Shown in pieces: positions 28,904 through 40,796 of a DNA stretch of 64,000 nt. Every line of letters begins with the position of its first letter. Position 1 is the stretch's first letter. The notes beneath the pieces are model-generated. The model saw only the letters and a list, made by a program, of their open reading frames with translations. It searched no databases and had not been told where the DNA came from. The stretch comes from Proteus vulgaris (GTDB taxonomy: Bacteria; Pseudomonadota; Gammaproteobacteria; Enterobacterales; Enterobacteriaceae), in assembly GCF_023100685.1 (NCBI RefSeq), contig NZ_CP090064.1, positions 4,323,545 through 4,387,544 of the forward strand, in the 5' to 3' direction. Both the position numbers and the translations under genes were made by a program.

Positions 28904-30553
28904 TTAATCATCAGCGACACCTGCAACTTTCAGAGTGTCGTAAATATAATTTTTATAACTGTTAATTAATTTTTCGTCTTCACAGTCATTTAATTTACCT
29001 TCACATAAGTGTCGCATTTGAATATTGGCTTTATAGAAAGGTGATAATGGTAAACGTGCGCGCTCCAGTATCATGCCACCTAAGAAGCTAATATCCGTTA
29101 ACTCACCCGTTGAAAGTGACGCACCTTGCGTTAGGTTGTCTCTCAATGTGAATTGAGTGATATGTGCAGGGTTAGTAAATGGTGATTGGTAATTATTTAA
29201 TTCAATATTAGGTTGATGATCACCAAAATAGAGAAACATTGTCGGTTTTTCTCTTTGGGCGACAAAATTAGAGAAATCTTTAATTGCCGGATCGCTGGTA
29301 ATAATTTTTTCCATATAGTGGCTAAATTTACCCGGTGCATTACTGCTTTCTGTTTGACCCGTAATTTGGTAATCATCAGTATGAGATTCATCATAAGGGC
29401 CATGCTCATACATCGTTAATGAAAATATAAATAAAGGTTTATCTGTTCGTTTTTTAAGAACTTCCTCGATATAACCCAGCATATCTTGTGTTGATATTTT
29501 CCAAAGATTTTCTTCCAAATGCCCAGGATAACCTAACTCTTGTGGTTGGATAATTTCATCAACACCCATTTGCTCATAAGCATAACCAGCATGATAAGCA
29601 CTGCGATTAAATGGGGTGAGTAAAACCGTGTAATAGCCTTCAGCTTTGAGTTGGCGGAATAAACTTTCATTAAGATTATCGACAACAAAATAGAATACCG
29701 AATTCTTACGGGCACCAAAATCGTCAGTATTTAATCCAGTTAAGATGGAAAACTCAGAAAGCCAAGTACCACCACCAAAGGTTTGTACACGTAAAGGGCT
29801 TTGAGCACTCACACCTTCATCTTTTTGGAACATGAATAAATTAGGTAATGCGAGATCTTTATCAAATTGATAAATGGAAGGATTAACCGTCGATTCTTGT
29901 AATAAAACGATGATATCGGGCTTTATGTCAGTTTGTGTCTCAGGTAATGCCGTTTTATTTGCTTTTTCAAGGAAGTAATCAGCACTTTCTTTAAAATAAG
30001 GAGGGTGATATGTCGTTTGGTAACCAGACATAATCAAATTAGTGACGGTACCGCGGCCACCAGGTAATGTGCCTTCCCATTCAGCTTGCCACTTTTCAAC
30101 AGTAAAATGGATAGTAATGACGCCAACAACCATTAGCAGTAAGCTACTTATGCGTAAAGCTGGGCGTGATCTTTTGGAAAAACGCCAAGCAATCAACATA
30201 TTAATAAGAAGCCATATTAGCATTGCAACCAATGCCACACCGGCTTCCCAATAATGTCCTAATGTCCCTAAATTCGAGCTATCAAAAGCTAAATCAAAGT
30301 CAGAGAACATTAATGTCTCTTTGTAATAATGGACTTTAAGTTGGTTAATAAACTTAGTGATCAGGAAAAGCGTACCTGTTGTAATGACAGAAAATAAAAT
30401 ACGTCCTGATAAAATAAAGAAAAGAGAAAAAAGAATAAAATAAGCACCTACAGAGAGTAGGGCTGTATAAATAAGGCTCGCTTTTTCAAAAACAATAAAC
30501 AGAGAGCCAATAAGAATAAGTGCAAGGTAAGCACTTCCTAATAGTTTTTTCAT
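28904..30553 (-). CDS. LTA-synthase-like membrane sulfatase
   Basis: The protein has about five N-terminal membrane helices (residues 1-160) and a C-terminal extracytoplasmic sulfatase-type domain: IVLLQESTVNPSIY supplies the metal ligand and nucleophile region, GGGTWLSEFSILTGL and YFGDHQPN the remaining metal ligands. Relatives transfer phosphoglycerol or phosphoethanolamine groups to glycans or lipids; the substrate here is unknown. The ATG at 30553 is preferred (about 549 residues, starting MKKLLGSAYL, preceded by GGAAGAG) over 30574, which has no ribosome site. It lies downstream of selB on the same strand. Confidence 0.85.
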   Translation of the reverse strand: MKKLLGSAYLALILIGSLFIVFEKASLIYTALLSVGAYFILFSLFFILSGRILFSVITTGTLFLITKFINQLKVHYYKETLMFSDFDLAFDSSNLGTLGHYWEAGVALVAMLIWLLINMLIAWRFSKRSRPALRISSLLLMVVGVITIHFTVEKWQAEWEGTLPGGRGTVTNLIMSGYQTTYHPPYFKESADYFLEKANKTALPETQTDIKPDIIVLLQESTVNPSIYQFDKDLALPNLFMFQKDEGVSAQSPLRVQTFGGGTWLSEFSILTGLNTDDFGARKNSVFYFVVDNLNESLFRQLKAEGYYTVLLTPFNRSAYHAGYAYEQMGVDEIIQPQELGYPGHLEENLWKISTQDMLGYIEEVLKKRTDKPLFIFSLTMYEHGPYDESHTDDYQITGQTESSNAPGKFSHYMEKIITSDPAIKDFSNFVAQREKPTMFLYFGDHQPNIELNNYQSPFTNPAHITQFTLRDNLTQGASLSTGELTDISFLGGMILERARLPLSPFYKANIQMRHLCEGKLNDCEDEKLINSYKNYIYDTLKVAGVADD

Positions 30554-30618
30554 ATCTCTTCCGAGTATAGCCATAAAGAATGGGATTTAAATTTTACAAA
30601 TATTGTAGGCGATAACCT

Positions 30619-30651
30619 TAATTAGACTGAATAGATTATTCAGCCTAATTA
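30619..30651. other. Hairpin between selB and the sulfatase gene
   Basis: A 15-bp stem with one mismatch (TAATTAGACTGAATA with TATTCAGCCTAATTA, 3-base loop) starts 11 bases after the selB stop. On the minus strand it lacks a T tract. It may still limit read-through from selB. Confidence 0.4.
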
Positions 30652-30661
30652 TATTCTTTAT

Positions 30662-32524
30662 TTAGAATAGCCCTTTATCTCGTAAAATATGAAGATCTTT
30701 TTTGCGCCGTGTAAAACCTGTACGGTCAAAATATTCTAGGATTTGTACTGCTAATTTACGCCCTACAGATAATTCATCACGAAAATCCGCTGCGGTGACA
30801 CTGCCATTACTCTCATTATATTTCACAATAATGGAGGCGAATTTTTCTATAGATGTATGGGTATAGTAGCGATCAGCAATAATTGGGATAATTAAACCTA
30901 ACTGTGCGGCTTTGCGTAATAATGAGCGAATTTCTTTTTCATCATTTTTCATTTCATTGGCAAGATCACGTACCCACCAAGGTTCAGATTGCTCAAAATA
31001 GACTTTAGCATGTTGCCATAACGCATCTTGTTCTGGAGAAAAAGCAAGACCATGGGTGGGAAGGTGAAGCCAACCTCGACTTTGGCTAATTGCACCATCT
31101 TTTCGTAATTGATCAATTAGGTGATAAACCAACTCATCATGATAAGTTGGTAGCGCCATACGTTTTAAACGTGAACGTCCGATGCCCATTTGATCATTAT
31201 GTTGTTGGTGATATTCCTCAAGTGTATTGAGTAATTTTTGTTTTGCATTATCAGCATTTTCTTTAGAAATAATAACGCCAGCAACGTTAATTAGATCAAA
31301 TGTTTCTAGTAGCTGAGTGAGCGCACTTTCAGTTAATTGCTGAGCCCAAGCAAACTGATTTAGAGATAATTCACCTTTTGGTAAACATAACGCTAAATTG
31401 GCACTGACACTATCAGCATTATCTAGTTGATGTAGCCAAGCTAAGAACTCACTTTGTCGTTTGCCTCTACGTGGCGAATGCAAATGTAAGATTTTCGCTG
31501 CGGCTAATGTACGTTGGGCACTAATATCACGTAAAATAAGCCTGTCGTTATCCACCAGCCAAAGTGGTTCATCAAGAATAAGCTCAGCTAATTGAGGTGT
31601 TTCGTTAGCATCATTTAAGAGCGCAACACGGCCTGTAATATGGCGAGTACCGTGATGAATATGTACAGGCTGCCAATGCTTTAAAGGTTCATCAGCGATT
31701 AAACTGACTAAGATTTTATGGGCTTGGTAGTTAGGTTCTTGAGAGAGCAACCAATCGCCACGAGAGACATTATCTTTACTGACATCTCCAGTGAGATTAA
31801 TGGCAATACGATGACCGGCTCCAGCACTTTTTACTGGTTGATTTTGTGCGTGTAATGCTCTGATCCTTACCGGTTTATCAGCACCTGTTAGCCAAAAAGT
31901 ATCACCAATAGCTATTTGCCCAGCGAGGGCGGTACCCGTAACGACTAATCCCGCCCCTTTAATACTAAAAACGCGGTCTATCGCTAAGCGAAAGCGTTTA
32001 TGCCATTGGGGGTGTTGTTGCTCTTGTTGATGAAGGTTAACAAGATAGTCACGAAGCGCTGGAATACCTTCACCTGAAGGGGCTGAGGTGACAAAAATAT
32101 CAGGTTGTTGCCAGCCTAAATTGGCTAATACATCAGTTGTTTGTGAACGAACTTCTTCAATCCGTTCGGGCGTAACACGATCTGCTTTAGTGAGAATAAC
32201 GGTAACTTGAGGACAGCCAGCAAGGCGTAAAATAGAAATATGTTCAATGGTTTGGGCCATAACACCATCGTCACAAGCCACAATTAACAGTGCATGAGAG
32301 ATCCCACCAACGCCAGCAAGCATATTGGAAAGAAATTTTTCATGACCGGGCACATCGACAAAACCAATAGACGTTCCGTCATCTTGACGCCAATAGGCAT
32401 AACCTAAATCTATGGTCATGCCTCGTTTTTTCTCTTCAGGTAAATGAGTAGTATCTACCCCAGTAATGGCCTGTATAAGTGTGGTCTTTCCGTGGTCTAC
32501 GTGACCTGCTGTCGCAAAAATCAT
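30662..32524 (-). CDS. selB: Selenocysteine-specific elongation factor
   Basis: SelB carries Sec-tRNA to ribosomes stalled at a UGA next to a SECIS hairpin. The 620-residue protein has an EF-Tu-like GTPase N-terminus ([10 protein letters not shown] at about 7-16, [14 protein letters not shown]) and C-terminal winged-helix domains that bind the hairpin. Its ATG overlaps the selA stop by 4 bases (ATGA), so the two are coupled. The substrate message, fdoG, lies a few genes upstream on the same strand. Confidence 0.96.
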   Translation of the reverse strand: MIFATAGHVDHGKTTLIQAITGVDTTHLPEEKKRGMTIDLGYAYWRQDDGTSIGFVDVPGHEKFLSNMLAGVGGISHALLIVACDDGVMAQTIEHISILRLAGCPQVTVILTKADRVTPERIEEVRSQTTDVLANLGWQQPDIFVTSAPSGEGIPALRDYLVNLHQQEQQHPQWHKRFRLAIDRVFSIKGAGLVVTGTALAGQIAIGDTFWLTGADKPVRIRALHAQNQPVKSAGAGHRIAINLTGDVSKDNVSRGDWLLSQEPNYQAHKILVSLIADEPLKHWQPVHIHHGTRHITGRVALLNDANETPQLAELILDEPLWLVDNDRLILRDISAQRTLAAAKILHLHSPRRGKRQSEFLAWLHQLDNADSVSANLALCLPKGELSLNQFAWAQQLTESALTQLLETFDLINVAGVIISKENADNAKQKLLNTLEEYHQQHNDQMGIGRSRLKRMALPTYHDELVYHLIDQLRKDGAISQSRGWLHLPTHGLAFSPEQDALWQHAKVYFEQSEPWWVRDLANEMKNDEKEIRSLLRKAAQLGLIIPIIADRYYTHTSIEKFASIIVKYNESNGSVTAADFRDELSVGRKLAVQILEYFDRTGFTRRKKDLHILRDKGLF

Positions 32525-33912
32525 AGTAAAAGTGCCTGTATTAATGCATTTTCATCCTCAAGACAGCGCAGATCAAGCCACAGGCGACCATCAGTAATTC
32601 GACCAATAATCGGCTTTTCTAAATTACGCCAATGCGCAGCTAGCGCATCTAACTGGCTACCTTTTCCATCTTTGGCTTCAAAGGTAAGTGCTGCACTTGG
32701 TAAACTTTCAATAGGTAACGAACCACTGCCTATTTGAGAAGCACATGAGGATATCGTGATATGGTAGTTATCCCCATAATATGCCTGAAAATGAGGCAAT
32801 AACCGTTGCGCCATATCATTAATTTCTGTTTGTGTCCGAGTTAACAAACGTAATGTCGGAATTTCAACTACCATTTTTTCTGGTTGCTGATAAAGGCGTA
32901 ATGTGGCGCCTAATGCCGCTAATGTCATTTTATCAACACGTAATGCACGCTTTAAAGGGTGGCGCTGAATAGCCTCAATCCACACTTTTTTACCAAGGAT
33001 TATCCCTGCTTGTGGGCCACCTAATAATTTATCACCAGAGAAAGTAACAAGATCGATACCTTGTTGTAGATAATCTTGAGGCATCGGCTCTGAAGGTAAA
33101 CCTAAAGCAGCTAAGTTAGTCATTGAGCCACTGCCTAAATCGATAGCGGTAGGTAAATTCATCTCTTTACCTAAAGCGGCTAATTCATCACCATGAACTT
33201 CTGCGGTAAAACCTTGAATAGCGTAATTGCTGGTATGAACTTTCATCAGCAATCCCGTATTTTCATTAATGGCGTTACGATAATCTTTAAGATGAGTGCG
33301 ATTTGTTGTACCCACTTCTTTGAGTGTACAACCCGCTTGTGTCATCACATCAGGGATACGAAAAGCACCACCAATTTCCACTAATTCACCACGGGAAACC
33401 ACGACTTCTTTATTGGGTGCAACAGTTGCAAGCATCAATAAAACGGCGGCAGCATTGTTATTAACAATACAGGCATCTTCAGCCCCCGTTAATTCACATA
33501 ACAAATCTGCGATAGCGCGATCACGGTGTCCTCTTGAGGCACCATCGAGAGAATATTCTAAGGTTGCAGGGGCGCGCATAACTTGGCTAACGGCTTCGAT
33601 AGCAGATTCAGCCATTAATGCTCGGCCTAAATTAGTGTGTAAAACAGTCCCTGTTAAATTGAAAACAGGTTTAATTGACGATTTTCGTTGTAATGTAATG
33701 CGATTTTGTAATTCATTCGCCCACTGGTTATGCCATGCTGGTAGGTTATTATCTTGGCGAATAATGATACGCGCTTCTTCTTGTAACTTTCGTAAATGCT
33801 CAGTAATAAATGTCTGACCATAAAAAGTAACTAAAGCCTGAATTTCTTCTTGATGCAGCAACTTATCAATAGACGGTAGCTGGCTGTAAAGTGAGCGCGT
33901 ATCATTTGTCAT
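32521..33912 (-). CDS. selA: L-seryl-tRNA(Sec) selenium transferase
   Basis: SelA converts Ser-tRNA(Sec) to Sec-tRNA using selenophosphate and PLP. The 463-residue protein has the family length, with the PLP lysine in [14 protein letters not shown] (about residue 295) and the N-terminal LPSIDKLL segment. It follows fdhE by 15 bases and overlaps selB by 4, forming fdhE-selA-selB. Neither selC (tRNA-Sec) nor selD is present in the window. Confidence 0.97.
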   Translation of the reverse strand: MTNDTRSLYSQLPSIDKLLHQEEIQALVTFYGQTFITEHLRKLQEEARIIIRQDNNLPAWHNQWANELQNRITLQRKSSIKPVFNLTGTVLHTNLGRALMAESAIEAVSQVMRAPATLEYSLDGASRGHRDRAIADLLCELTGAEDACIVNNNAAAVLLMLATVAPNKEVVVSRGELVEIGGAFRIPDVMTQAGCTLKEVGTTNRTHLKDYRNAINENTGLLMKVHTSNYAIQGFTAEVHGDELAALGKEMNLPTAIDLGSGSMTNLAALGLPSEPMPQDYLQQGIDLVTFSGDKLLGGPQAGIILGKKVWIEAIQRHPLKRALRVDKMTLAALGATLRLYQQPEKMVVEIPTLRLLTRTQTEINDMAQRLLPHFQAYYGDNYHITISSCASQIGSGSLPIESLPSAALTFEAKDGKGSQLDALAAHWRNLEKPIIGRITDGRLWLDLRCLEDENALIQALLL

Positions 33913-33927
33913 ACTAGTACCTAATTA

Positions 33928-34848
33928 TTATTCATTTGGGAACAGGAATGGGTTAATGCTACTACGAGCAAATCCTTCTTCTTCCATTTTTGCATCAAGA
34001 ACAATAGACGCTAAATCATCAGCAACAGCATCAACATTGGCATCTTTTTCTTGATATAAAATTTTCAGATAGCTTCCACAGTCACCACAGCTTTCTGCTT
34101 TAACTGGAGCATTTTCACTGTCTAATGACCAGTAATTTAATTTACCTGTTAGCTCACAGTTGGTGCATTTAATACGCACAACATGCCACTCGGTTTCACA
34201 TAAATTACAATGTAAATAGCGTAAGCCTTGTGTTGTTCCGATTTGTACCATGCTTGTCACTGGCATACTGTTACAAACAGGACAGAATTGGCGATTTTCA
34301 CCATATTCTGTTTTTGCTTTACCTGGGATATTAGAGGCCAATTGTGCCCAATAAAGGGATAATGCAGACCAAATAAAGACTGATTTATCCGCAGATACTT
34401 TTGAATATTCATCATTAAGTAATGCTGTCGCCATCTCTTCTAATTCAGTTTCAGAAGCTTTAGATAGGTTTTCTAATGTGATAGTGACACTTTCTGGTAC
34501 AACTGGACGTAATTCAGCAATAATCGAGACTAATAAAGCATGCCAATGTTTACTACGTTTGAATGTTTTTTTATCTAAAGGTGCAATACCCGCTTGCTGT
34601 GTGAGAAGTGGCGCAAGATCAATGACTAATGGATTGTCATGGAGTGCTTTTTCTTGAGCCTTAGCAATTTCAGCTGCAAATTCAAGGTAGTCTGCAAAAG
34701 GATTATCTTTTGCAAGTGTTTGAAAACGTTCAGCACGACGTTGATAAAGGTTTTTTAGATTAGGGAATAATACCGGTGGAATGAAACTAATCCCTTTTTC
34801 TGATTGCTCTTTACCTAATTGCTCTTTAGGAACGATGCGAATACTCAT
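33928..34848 (-). CDS. fdhE: Formate dehydrogenase accessory protein FdhE
   Basis: FdhE is a cytosolic metal-binding protein needed for active respiratory formate dehydrogenase. The 306-residue protein has an N-terminal helical domain and a C-terminal rubredoxin-like part with four Cys pairs: CPVC, CNLC, CTNC and CGDC (about residues 187-265). A terminator separates it from fdoI upstream, so it is expected to have its own promoter in the 150-base gap and to be transcribed with selA and selB. Confidence 0.95.
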   Translation of the reverse strand: MSIRIVPKEQLGKEQSEKGISFIPPVLFPNLKNLYQRRAERFQTLAKDNPFADYLEFAAEIAKAQEKALHDNPLVIDLAPLLTQQAGIAPLDKKTFKRSKHWHALLVSIIAELRPVVPESVTITLENLSKASETELEEMATALLNDEYSKVSADKSVFIWSALSLYWAQLASNIPGKAKTEYGENRQFCPVCNSMPVTSMVQIGTTQGLRYLHCNLCETEWHVVRIKCTNCELTGKLNYWSLDSENAPVKAESCGDCGSYLKILYQEKDANVDAVADDLASIVLDAKMEEEGFARSSINPFLFPNE

Positions 34849-35000
34849 AACGTTCTATCTTCCTATTATCTTAAATTTTATAGTGAATACCCACAGGGTT
34901 TGGCTTCAGAATAAATCAAATACAGACATGAAGCCATGACAGTGGGTAATAATAGCGTGATTTTATTGTTTTTTTACGCCTTAAAACCAGACGTAAATTG

Positions 35001-35032
35001 AATAAAAAACGGAGGCTAACAAGCCTCCGTTT
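35001..35032 (-). terminator. Intrinsic terminator after fdoI
   Basis: On the minus strand an 11-bp stem (AAACGGAGGCT/AGCCTCCGTTT) with a 4-base loop is followed by TTTTTATT. It closes the fdoGHI transcript before fdhE. Confidence 0.85.
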
Positions 35033-35055
35033 GTTCAGAAATACACTTTAGGGCA

Positions 35056-35712
35056 TTATTTCTGTGACTGCTTTTCGGCTTCTTTTTTCTCTTCTTCGAG
35101 AATTTCACGATACCAACGAGGGTGATGCTTTTTAGCCCAACCACGAGTTACCCAGCCTTCAATCATGCTACGAATTGAACCTTTCACCCAGAACGCCGCA
35201 TAAGCATGAACAAATACGGTGATTATCAGTAAGATTGCTGATAATGAGTGGACTAATAAGGCAATTCGGATCACTGGGATCGAGAAATAATCTGCGAAAT
35301 AAGGACGCCAAATAATAACACCACTGACTGTTAGTAAGATCAGGCTGATACTTAATGTCCAGTAAATGCCCTTCTGACCTAAGTTGTAGTGGCCAATATC
35401 ACCAGCTTCTTCATTTTGCAGTACTTTATGAATGTTTTTAGCCCAGACTAAGTCATCTTTATCAATAAAGTTGTGCTTCAGATATCTGAAGAACATAAAG
35501 AGAAAGAGAAACGCCATCACGCTACCCACGAATGGGTGTAATAAACGCGACAGTTCTGGTGTACCTAAAATATTCATAAACCAGTTCAGAGATGGGAAGA
35601 AGAAACCCAATCCGCTGATAGCAGTAAACAGAAATACAATCACTACTAACCAATGGTTAATACGTTCAGAAGCGGTGTGGCGAAGAATTTTATCGCCTTT
35701 CTTCTTCATCAT
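35056..35712 (-). CDS. fdoI: Formate dehydrogenase cytochrome b556 subunit
   Basis: This gamma subunit anchors formate dehydrogenase in the inner membrane and passes electrons through two b haems to quinone. The 218-residue protein has four membrane helices and conserved histidines ([36 protein letters not shown]). It overlaps fdoH by 4 bases (ATGA). It could equally be called fdnI; context with fdhE favours fdo. Confidence 0.94.
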   Translation of the reverse strand: MMKKKGDKILRHTASERINHWLVVIVFLFTAISGLGFFFPSLNWFMNILGTPELSRLLHPFVGSVMAFLFLFMFFRYLKHNFIDKDDLVWAKNIHKVLQNEEAGDIGHYNLGQKGIYWTLSISLILLTVSGVIIWRPYFADYFSIPVIRIALLVHSLSAILLIITVFVHAYAAFWVKGSIRSMIEGWVTRGWAKKHHPRWYREILEEEKKEAEKQSQK

Positions 35713-36647
35713 TTCTGCTCCTCCTTATTCACAGAGGTCTGTGTTTTAGAAGATGCTTCCATCTCTTTGAGCGCTTCTTCTTCATCTTCTTCAGTTGTAC
35801 GGTTTGGACCGACACCTAAATAATGGAAAATTGCACCCGCGAAGGTTGCGGCAAAACCAACTGCTGCTAATGGTTTCCAGATACCTTTCCAGAATTTAAC
35901 GGTTGAGCTAATTTCTGGGTTTTCTGGTAAACCATGATACAGGTTTGGTTTGTCAGCATGATGGAGAACATACATCACGTGTGTACCACCCACACCTTGT
36001 GGATCGTAAAGACCAGCGTTGTCATAACCACGAGTTTGCAGTTCTGAAACACGTTCGCTTGCAAGATTGATCATCGCTTCTTTCGAACCAAAATGAATCG
36101 CTCCTGTAGGACACGTTTTCACACATGCAGGCTCTTGGCCGACTTCAACACGGTCAACACATAACGTACATTTGTAAGCACGGTTATCTTCTTCGTTAAT
36201 GCGAGGCACGTCAAAAGGACAACCAGCAATACAATAACCACAACCAATACAGTGTTCTGATTGGAAATCAACAATACCGTTAGCGTATTGAATGATGGCA
36301 CCTTCTGCTGGGCAAGCTTTTAAACAGCCTGGGTCAGCACAGTGCATACAACCGTCTTTACGGATCAACCATTCCAGCTTGCCATTCTCTTCAACTTCAG
36401 AGAAGCGCATTACTGTCCATGATTTTGCCGTTAAGTCAGTTGGGTTATCGTAAACACCAACGTTAGTGCCAATTTTATCGCGAATATCGTTCCATTCAGA
36501 ACAAGCAACCTGACAGGCTTTACAGCCGATACAGGTTGTTACGTCGATAAGTTTTGCCACTTCTTCCTTGTAATCCCGCACATGAGGTGCGGGAGTAAGA
36601 GAATTGGTGGCAGAGCGACGAATAATGTCTTGGGATTGCAGTGACAT
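35709..36647 (-). CDS. fdoH: Formate dehydrogenase iron-sulfur subunit
   Basis: The beta subunit carries four [4Fe-4S] clusters that link the molybdenum site to the cytochrome. The 312-residue protein shows the Cys motifs in order: [44 protein letters not shown] and [23 protein letters not shown]-terminal membrane helix (about 255-280) anchors it in the membrane, with the clusters facing the periplasm. It lies 11 bases after fdoG. Confidence 0.96.
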   Translation of the reverse strand: MSLQSQDIIRRSATNSLTPAPHVRDYKEEVAKLIDVTTCIGCKACQVACSEWNDIRDKIGTNVGVYDNPTDLTAKSWTVMRFSEVEENGKLEWLIRKDGCMHCADPGCLKACPAEGAIIQYANGIVDFQSEHCIGCGYCIAGCPFDVPRINEEDNRAYKCTLCVDRVEVGQEPACVKTCPTGAIHFGSKEAMINLASERVSELQTRGYDNAGLYDPQGVGGTHVMYVLHHADKPNLYHGLPENPEISSTVKFWKGIWKPLAAVGFAATFAGAIFHYLGVGPNRTTEEDEEEALKEMEASSKTQTSVNKEEQK

Positions 36648-36658
36648 AATTTATCTCC

Positions 36659-39600
36659 TTACACCTTTTCCACATTAACAAGGAACGCTTTAAACTCAGG
36701 CGTTTGTGTATTTGCATCACCAACAAATGGCGTTAACGTATTAGCAATAAAGCCTTTGACTGCAACACCTTCAAAGCCCCAGTGGATAGGAATACCAATG
36801 GTATCTACTTTACGACCATCCACATCAAGGGTTCTAATACGTTTAGTCACCACAGCTTTGGCCTTGATATAACCACGTTTTGAGCTGACTTTAACGGTAT
36901 CGCCTTGAACAATGCCTTTTTCTGCGGCTAAACGCTCACCAATTTCAATAAATTGTTGTGGCTGAATAATCGCATTCAAGCGCGCGTGTTTAGTCCAGAA
37001 GTGGAAATGTTCTGTCAGACGATAAGTTGTACCGACATATGGGAAATCTTCTGCTTTACCCATATCTTTCCAGTCATCTTTAAAGATACGTGCTGCTGGG
37101 TTTGAAATCACATTTGGATGCAGAGGGTTAGTACCCAATGGTGTTTCAATTGGCTCATAGTGCTCAGGGAATGGACCTTCTGCCATCTTATCGATAGCAA
37201 ACAGACGTCCCATACCTTCCGGCTGCATAATAAATGGACCAACATCAGAACCCGGTGCAGCGTTGCTATAGTCAGGTACATCAATACCTGTCCATTTGCT
37301 GCCATCCCATTCGATTAATTTACGTTTAGGATCCCATGGTTGACCTTGTGGGTCTGCCGATGCGCGGTTATAAATAATGCGACGATTAAGAGGCCATGCC
37401 CATGCCCAACCTAATGTATTACCTAATCCTGATGGATCGGAGTTATCACGGTTAGCCATTTGGTTGCCTTTCTCTGTCCAGCTACCTGCGAAGATCCAGC
37501 AGCCACTTGCTGTGGTACCATCATCACGTAACTGAGCGAACGAGCTAAGCAGTTGACCTTTTTTCAGAATGATATTGCCATCAGCGTCTTTTAAATCGAC
37601 TAATGCTCTACCATTACTTTCTTGTGCAACTTCTGAGGATGTTGGATTATCAGGATCAAAGTAATCCCAAGTCATGTTCAACACCTGCTCTGGCATCGCG
37701 CCGCCTTCTTCTTTGTAGAGTTGGCGTAAACGATGGAAAATACCAGATAAAATCTCAGCATCAGGGATAGCAACACCTGGGGCATCTCCCCCTTTCCAGT
37801 GCCACTGTAACCAGCGACCAGAGTTAACGATAGAGCCGTCTTCTTCTGCGAAGCAGGTTGTTGGCAGACGGAAGACTTCTGTCTGGATATCTGCTGTTTT
37901 AACGTCGTTCTCTTCACCGTGGTTCTGCCAGAAACACGAAGTTTCAGTGTTTAGCGGATCCATTGTGATAAGGAATTTCAGTTTTGATAATGAACGAACA
38001 ACTTTGTTCTTATTCGGGAATGATGCAACTGGGTTAAAGCCTTGGCAGATGTAACCGTTGACTTCACCTTTATCCATCATGTCGAAGTATTGTAGAACGT
38101 CATAAGGTTTGTCCCACTTAGGTAACAGTGAGAAGCCCCAATCATTATCACGTTGAGCATTATCTCCATAGAATGTCTTCATCATGCTGACGAAGAATTT
38201 AGGATAATTGCCCCAGTAGTTAACTTGTCCCGGTACTGTCGCTTTTGGCGTATTCGCAGCTAAGTAGGTTTCTAATGAAGTCTGCTTATCAGAAGGCAGA
38301 GTCATATAGCCTGGCAAGCTTTGAGATAATAGACCGAGGTCAGTTAAGCCTTGAATATTGGAGTGACCACGTAGTGCGTTAACACCGCCACCAGCCATAC
38401 CCATATTACCTAACAGTAATTGGATCATTGCCATGGTACGAATGTTTTGGGCACCAACAGTATGTTGAGTCCAGCCTAATGCATACAGGAAAGACGCTGT
38501 TTTATCTTTCGCTGCTGTTTCAGCAATATATTCACAGACTTTTAAGAAATCATCTTTTGGTGTACCACAAATCTGAGTAACCACATCAGGCGTGTAACGG
38601 CTAACGTGTTGTTTTAACAGATTCCAGACACAACGAGGATGTTGTAATGTGGTGTCGCGTTTTGCGAAACCATTTTCATCCATCTCGTAGTTCCAAGTGG
38701 TTTTATCATATTTACGTTTTTCTGCATCATATCCGCTGAATAAACCATCATCAAAGTGATAGTCTTCACGGACAATCAAGCTAGCATTGGTATAAGCCTC
38801 AACGTATTCTTTTTGATATTTCTTATTTTCGAGCAGATATAAGATAACGCCCGATAAGAACGTAATATCAGTACCAGAACGAATAGGCGTATAGAAATCC
38901 GCAACAGCCGCAGTACGGGTGAAGCGAGGATCAATAACAATGAGCTTGGCGTTATTATGGATTTTAGCTTCCATCGCCCAGCGGAATCCCACAGGGTGCG
39001 CTTCTGCCGCATTACCGCCCATAACGACGATAAGGTTGGCGTTTTTCATATCAACCCAGTGGTTGGTCATCGCACCGCGACCAAATGTTGGAGCAAGACT
39101 TGCTACCGTTGGTCCGTGTCAGACACGCGCTTGGTTATCGACAGCTAGCATCCCAAGAGCTCTTGAGAATTTCTGAGTTAAAAACCCAGTTTCATTGCTT
39201 GCTGCAGAGGCGCAAAGCATACCCGTTGTTAACCAACGGTTGACTTCTACACCTTCTTTATTGAATTTCTGGAAGTTGGCATCGCGGTCTTTTTTGATTA
39301 AGCGCGCAATACGATCAAACGTTTCTTCCCATGAAAGTTTTACCCATTTATCCGAGCCGGGTGCACGGTATTCTGGGTGTTTTAAACGACCTTCACTGTG
39401 GATGAAATCCACAAGACCAGCACCTTTAGGGCATAATGCACCGCGGTTTACTGGATGGTCTGAGTCACCTTCAATATGGAATATTGTTTCTTTTGCGTTT
39501 TTCGCGCCATCGCCCAGACTATACATTAATAGTCCACAACCGACAGAACAGTACGTACAGGTATTGCGGGTTTCGCGGGCTCTCAGTAGTTTATACTGAC

Positions 39601-39706
39601 GCGAGCCTGCTAGCGCAACTGCTGGTGCAAAACCGAGCGCCGCCGCTGTAGTACCTGCCATACCGCCAGCACAGATCTTAAAGAACTGTCTTCTGCTGAC
39701 CTGCAT
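36659..39706 (-). CDS. fdoG: Formate dehydrogenase major subunit, selenoprotein (UGA = Sec196)
   Basis: The alpha subunit oxidises formate at a molybdopterin-selenocysteine centre in the periplasm. The reading frame is interrupted only by TGA at 39121-39119; with the ATG at 39706 this is codon 196, the Sec position of E. coli FdnG/FdoG, and the flanking residues QARV-(U)-HGPTV match. A twin-arginine signal (SRRQFFK) opens the protein and CTYCSVGCGLL binds an Fe-S cluster. Full length is about 1015 residues. The ATG at 39706 is preferred over 39724 because GAGGAG precedes it. A tool that reads TGA as stop would split this into two genes. Confidence 0.96.
39087..39121 (-). promoter_or_regulatory. 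SECIS element of fdoG
   Basis: Directly after the UGA, the mRNA segment GGUAGCAAGUCUUGCUCC (39107-39090) folds into a hairpin: two G-C pairs, a bulged U (39105), four more pairs, and loop AGUCU. The bulged U and the loop GU are the features E. coli SelB contacts. It recruits SelB with Sec-tRNA to the ribosome. Confidence 0.88.
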
Positions 39707-39884
39707 GGGGTCTCTCCTCATCATACATTGCTTTTACTGACTCTGATTTTCTTCACGAAAATGGAGCTGATTGTTTTTTTATTCCTATTATCCTTAATAG
39801 GATCAGGTTCATTGCCTGATAGGTAGTGTAAAATCGTTTTACCCATATTGTTATTATGTATTAATAAATTTAGGAATTCATCTT

Positions 39885-40715
39885 ATGGATGAAACAAAAT
39901 CGACAAAATTGTTAACTAAACGTGTAATCATTGGCGTAGATCAAACAATTGTGCAACACAAAGGATCGCTTAACAGACAAGAAGACGATTATATTGCACT
40001 CGAAGTTCCTGTTGCATTAGTGTACAACGGAATTTCTCACGTTGTTATGATGGCAAGCCCTAAAAATTTAGAGTTGTTCGCTGTCGGATTTTCTTTATCC
40101 GAAGGCATTATAAAGTCTTCTAATGAAATTCGCAGTATTGAAATTGTTGAAAATTGTAACGGGGGCATTGAAGTTCAAGTTGAATTATCAAGCCGACGTT
40201 TTATGGGATTAAAAGAGCGACGCCGTAATATGACCGGGCGTACAGGTTGTGGGATTTGCGGAACGGAGCAACTTGAAGAGATTTTTCGTCCTATTACGCC
40301 ATTACCTTTTACACAAACATTTTCACTTTCAAATCTTGATAAATCATTAGAGCAGATGACAACCGTTCAAGAAATTGGTGAATTAACCGGCTGTACTCAT
40401 GCGGCTGTTTGGTTATCACCAGAGGGGGAAATGCAAGGTGGCTGTGAAGACGTTGGTCGTCACGTCGCACTTGATAAGCTTTTAGGCATGAAAGCACAAG
40501 AGCAATGGAGTGAAGGTGCGGTATTAGTCTCTAGTCGAGCCAGTTATGAAATGGTGCAAAAAGCGGCGATGTGTGGTGCCGAAATATTATTTGCAGTTTC
40601 TGCGGCAACCTCTTTAGCTGTCGAAGTCGCTAATAAATATAATGTGACGCTGGTGGGCTTTTGTCGTCGAGGAAGAGCAACCGTGTTTACTCATCCACAA
40701 CGACTGACTGATTAA
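39885..40715 (+). CDS. fdhD: Formate dehydrogenase accessory sulfurtransferase FdhD
   Basis: FdhD passes sulfur from IscS to the molybdenum cofactor of formate dehydrogenase. The 276-residue protein carries the conserved Cys pair Cys122 and Cys125 in [10 protein letters not shown] and the C-terminal [13 protein letters not shown]. It is transcribed away from fdoG; the 178-base gap holds both promoters. This divergent arrangement is the one found in E. coli. Confidence 0.96.
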   Translation: MDETKSTKLLTKRVIIGVDQTIVQHKGSLNRQEDDYIALEVPVALVYNGISHVVMMASPKNLELFAVGFSLSEGIIKSSNEIRSIEIVENCNGGIEVQVELSSRRFMGLKERRRNMTGRTGCGICGTEQLEEIFRPITPLPFTQTFSLSNLDKSLEQMTTVQEIGELTGCTHAAVWLSPEGEMQGGCEDVGRHVALDKLLGMKAQEQWSEGAVLVSSRASYEMVQKAAMCGAEILFAVSAATSLAVEVANKYNVTLVGFCRRGRATVFTHPQRLTD

Positions 40716-40733
40716 TGAGCATGAAACACATTA

Positions 40734-40775
40734 AAATAGGTGTAATGACTATATATTCTCGCATTACACCTATTT
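40734..40775. terminator. Bidirectional terminator between fdhD and the ATP-grasp gene
   Basis: A perfect 14-bp stem (AAATAGGTGTAATG with CATTACACCTATTT) with a 14-base loop lies between two converging genes. Confidence 0.75.
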
Positions 40776-40796
40776 GATCTTTCACTTTATTTATAT

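Noticed and set aside
33296..33817. 173-codon frame antisense to selA
   Set aside because: It lies wholly within selA on the opposite strand, shows no domain, and its Ser/Ala/Thr-rich composition is that of a shadow frame.
39119..39121. fdoG seen as two genes or as a frameshifted pseudogene
   Set aside because: The single TGA is at the known Sec196 position, the frame continues without shift, and a SECIS hairpin follows it.
39195..39599. 134-codon frame antisense to fdoG
   Set aside because: Shadow of the conserved fdoG 5' region; no ribosome site and no recognisable protein.
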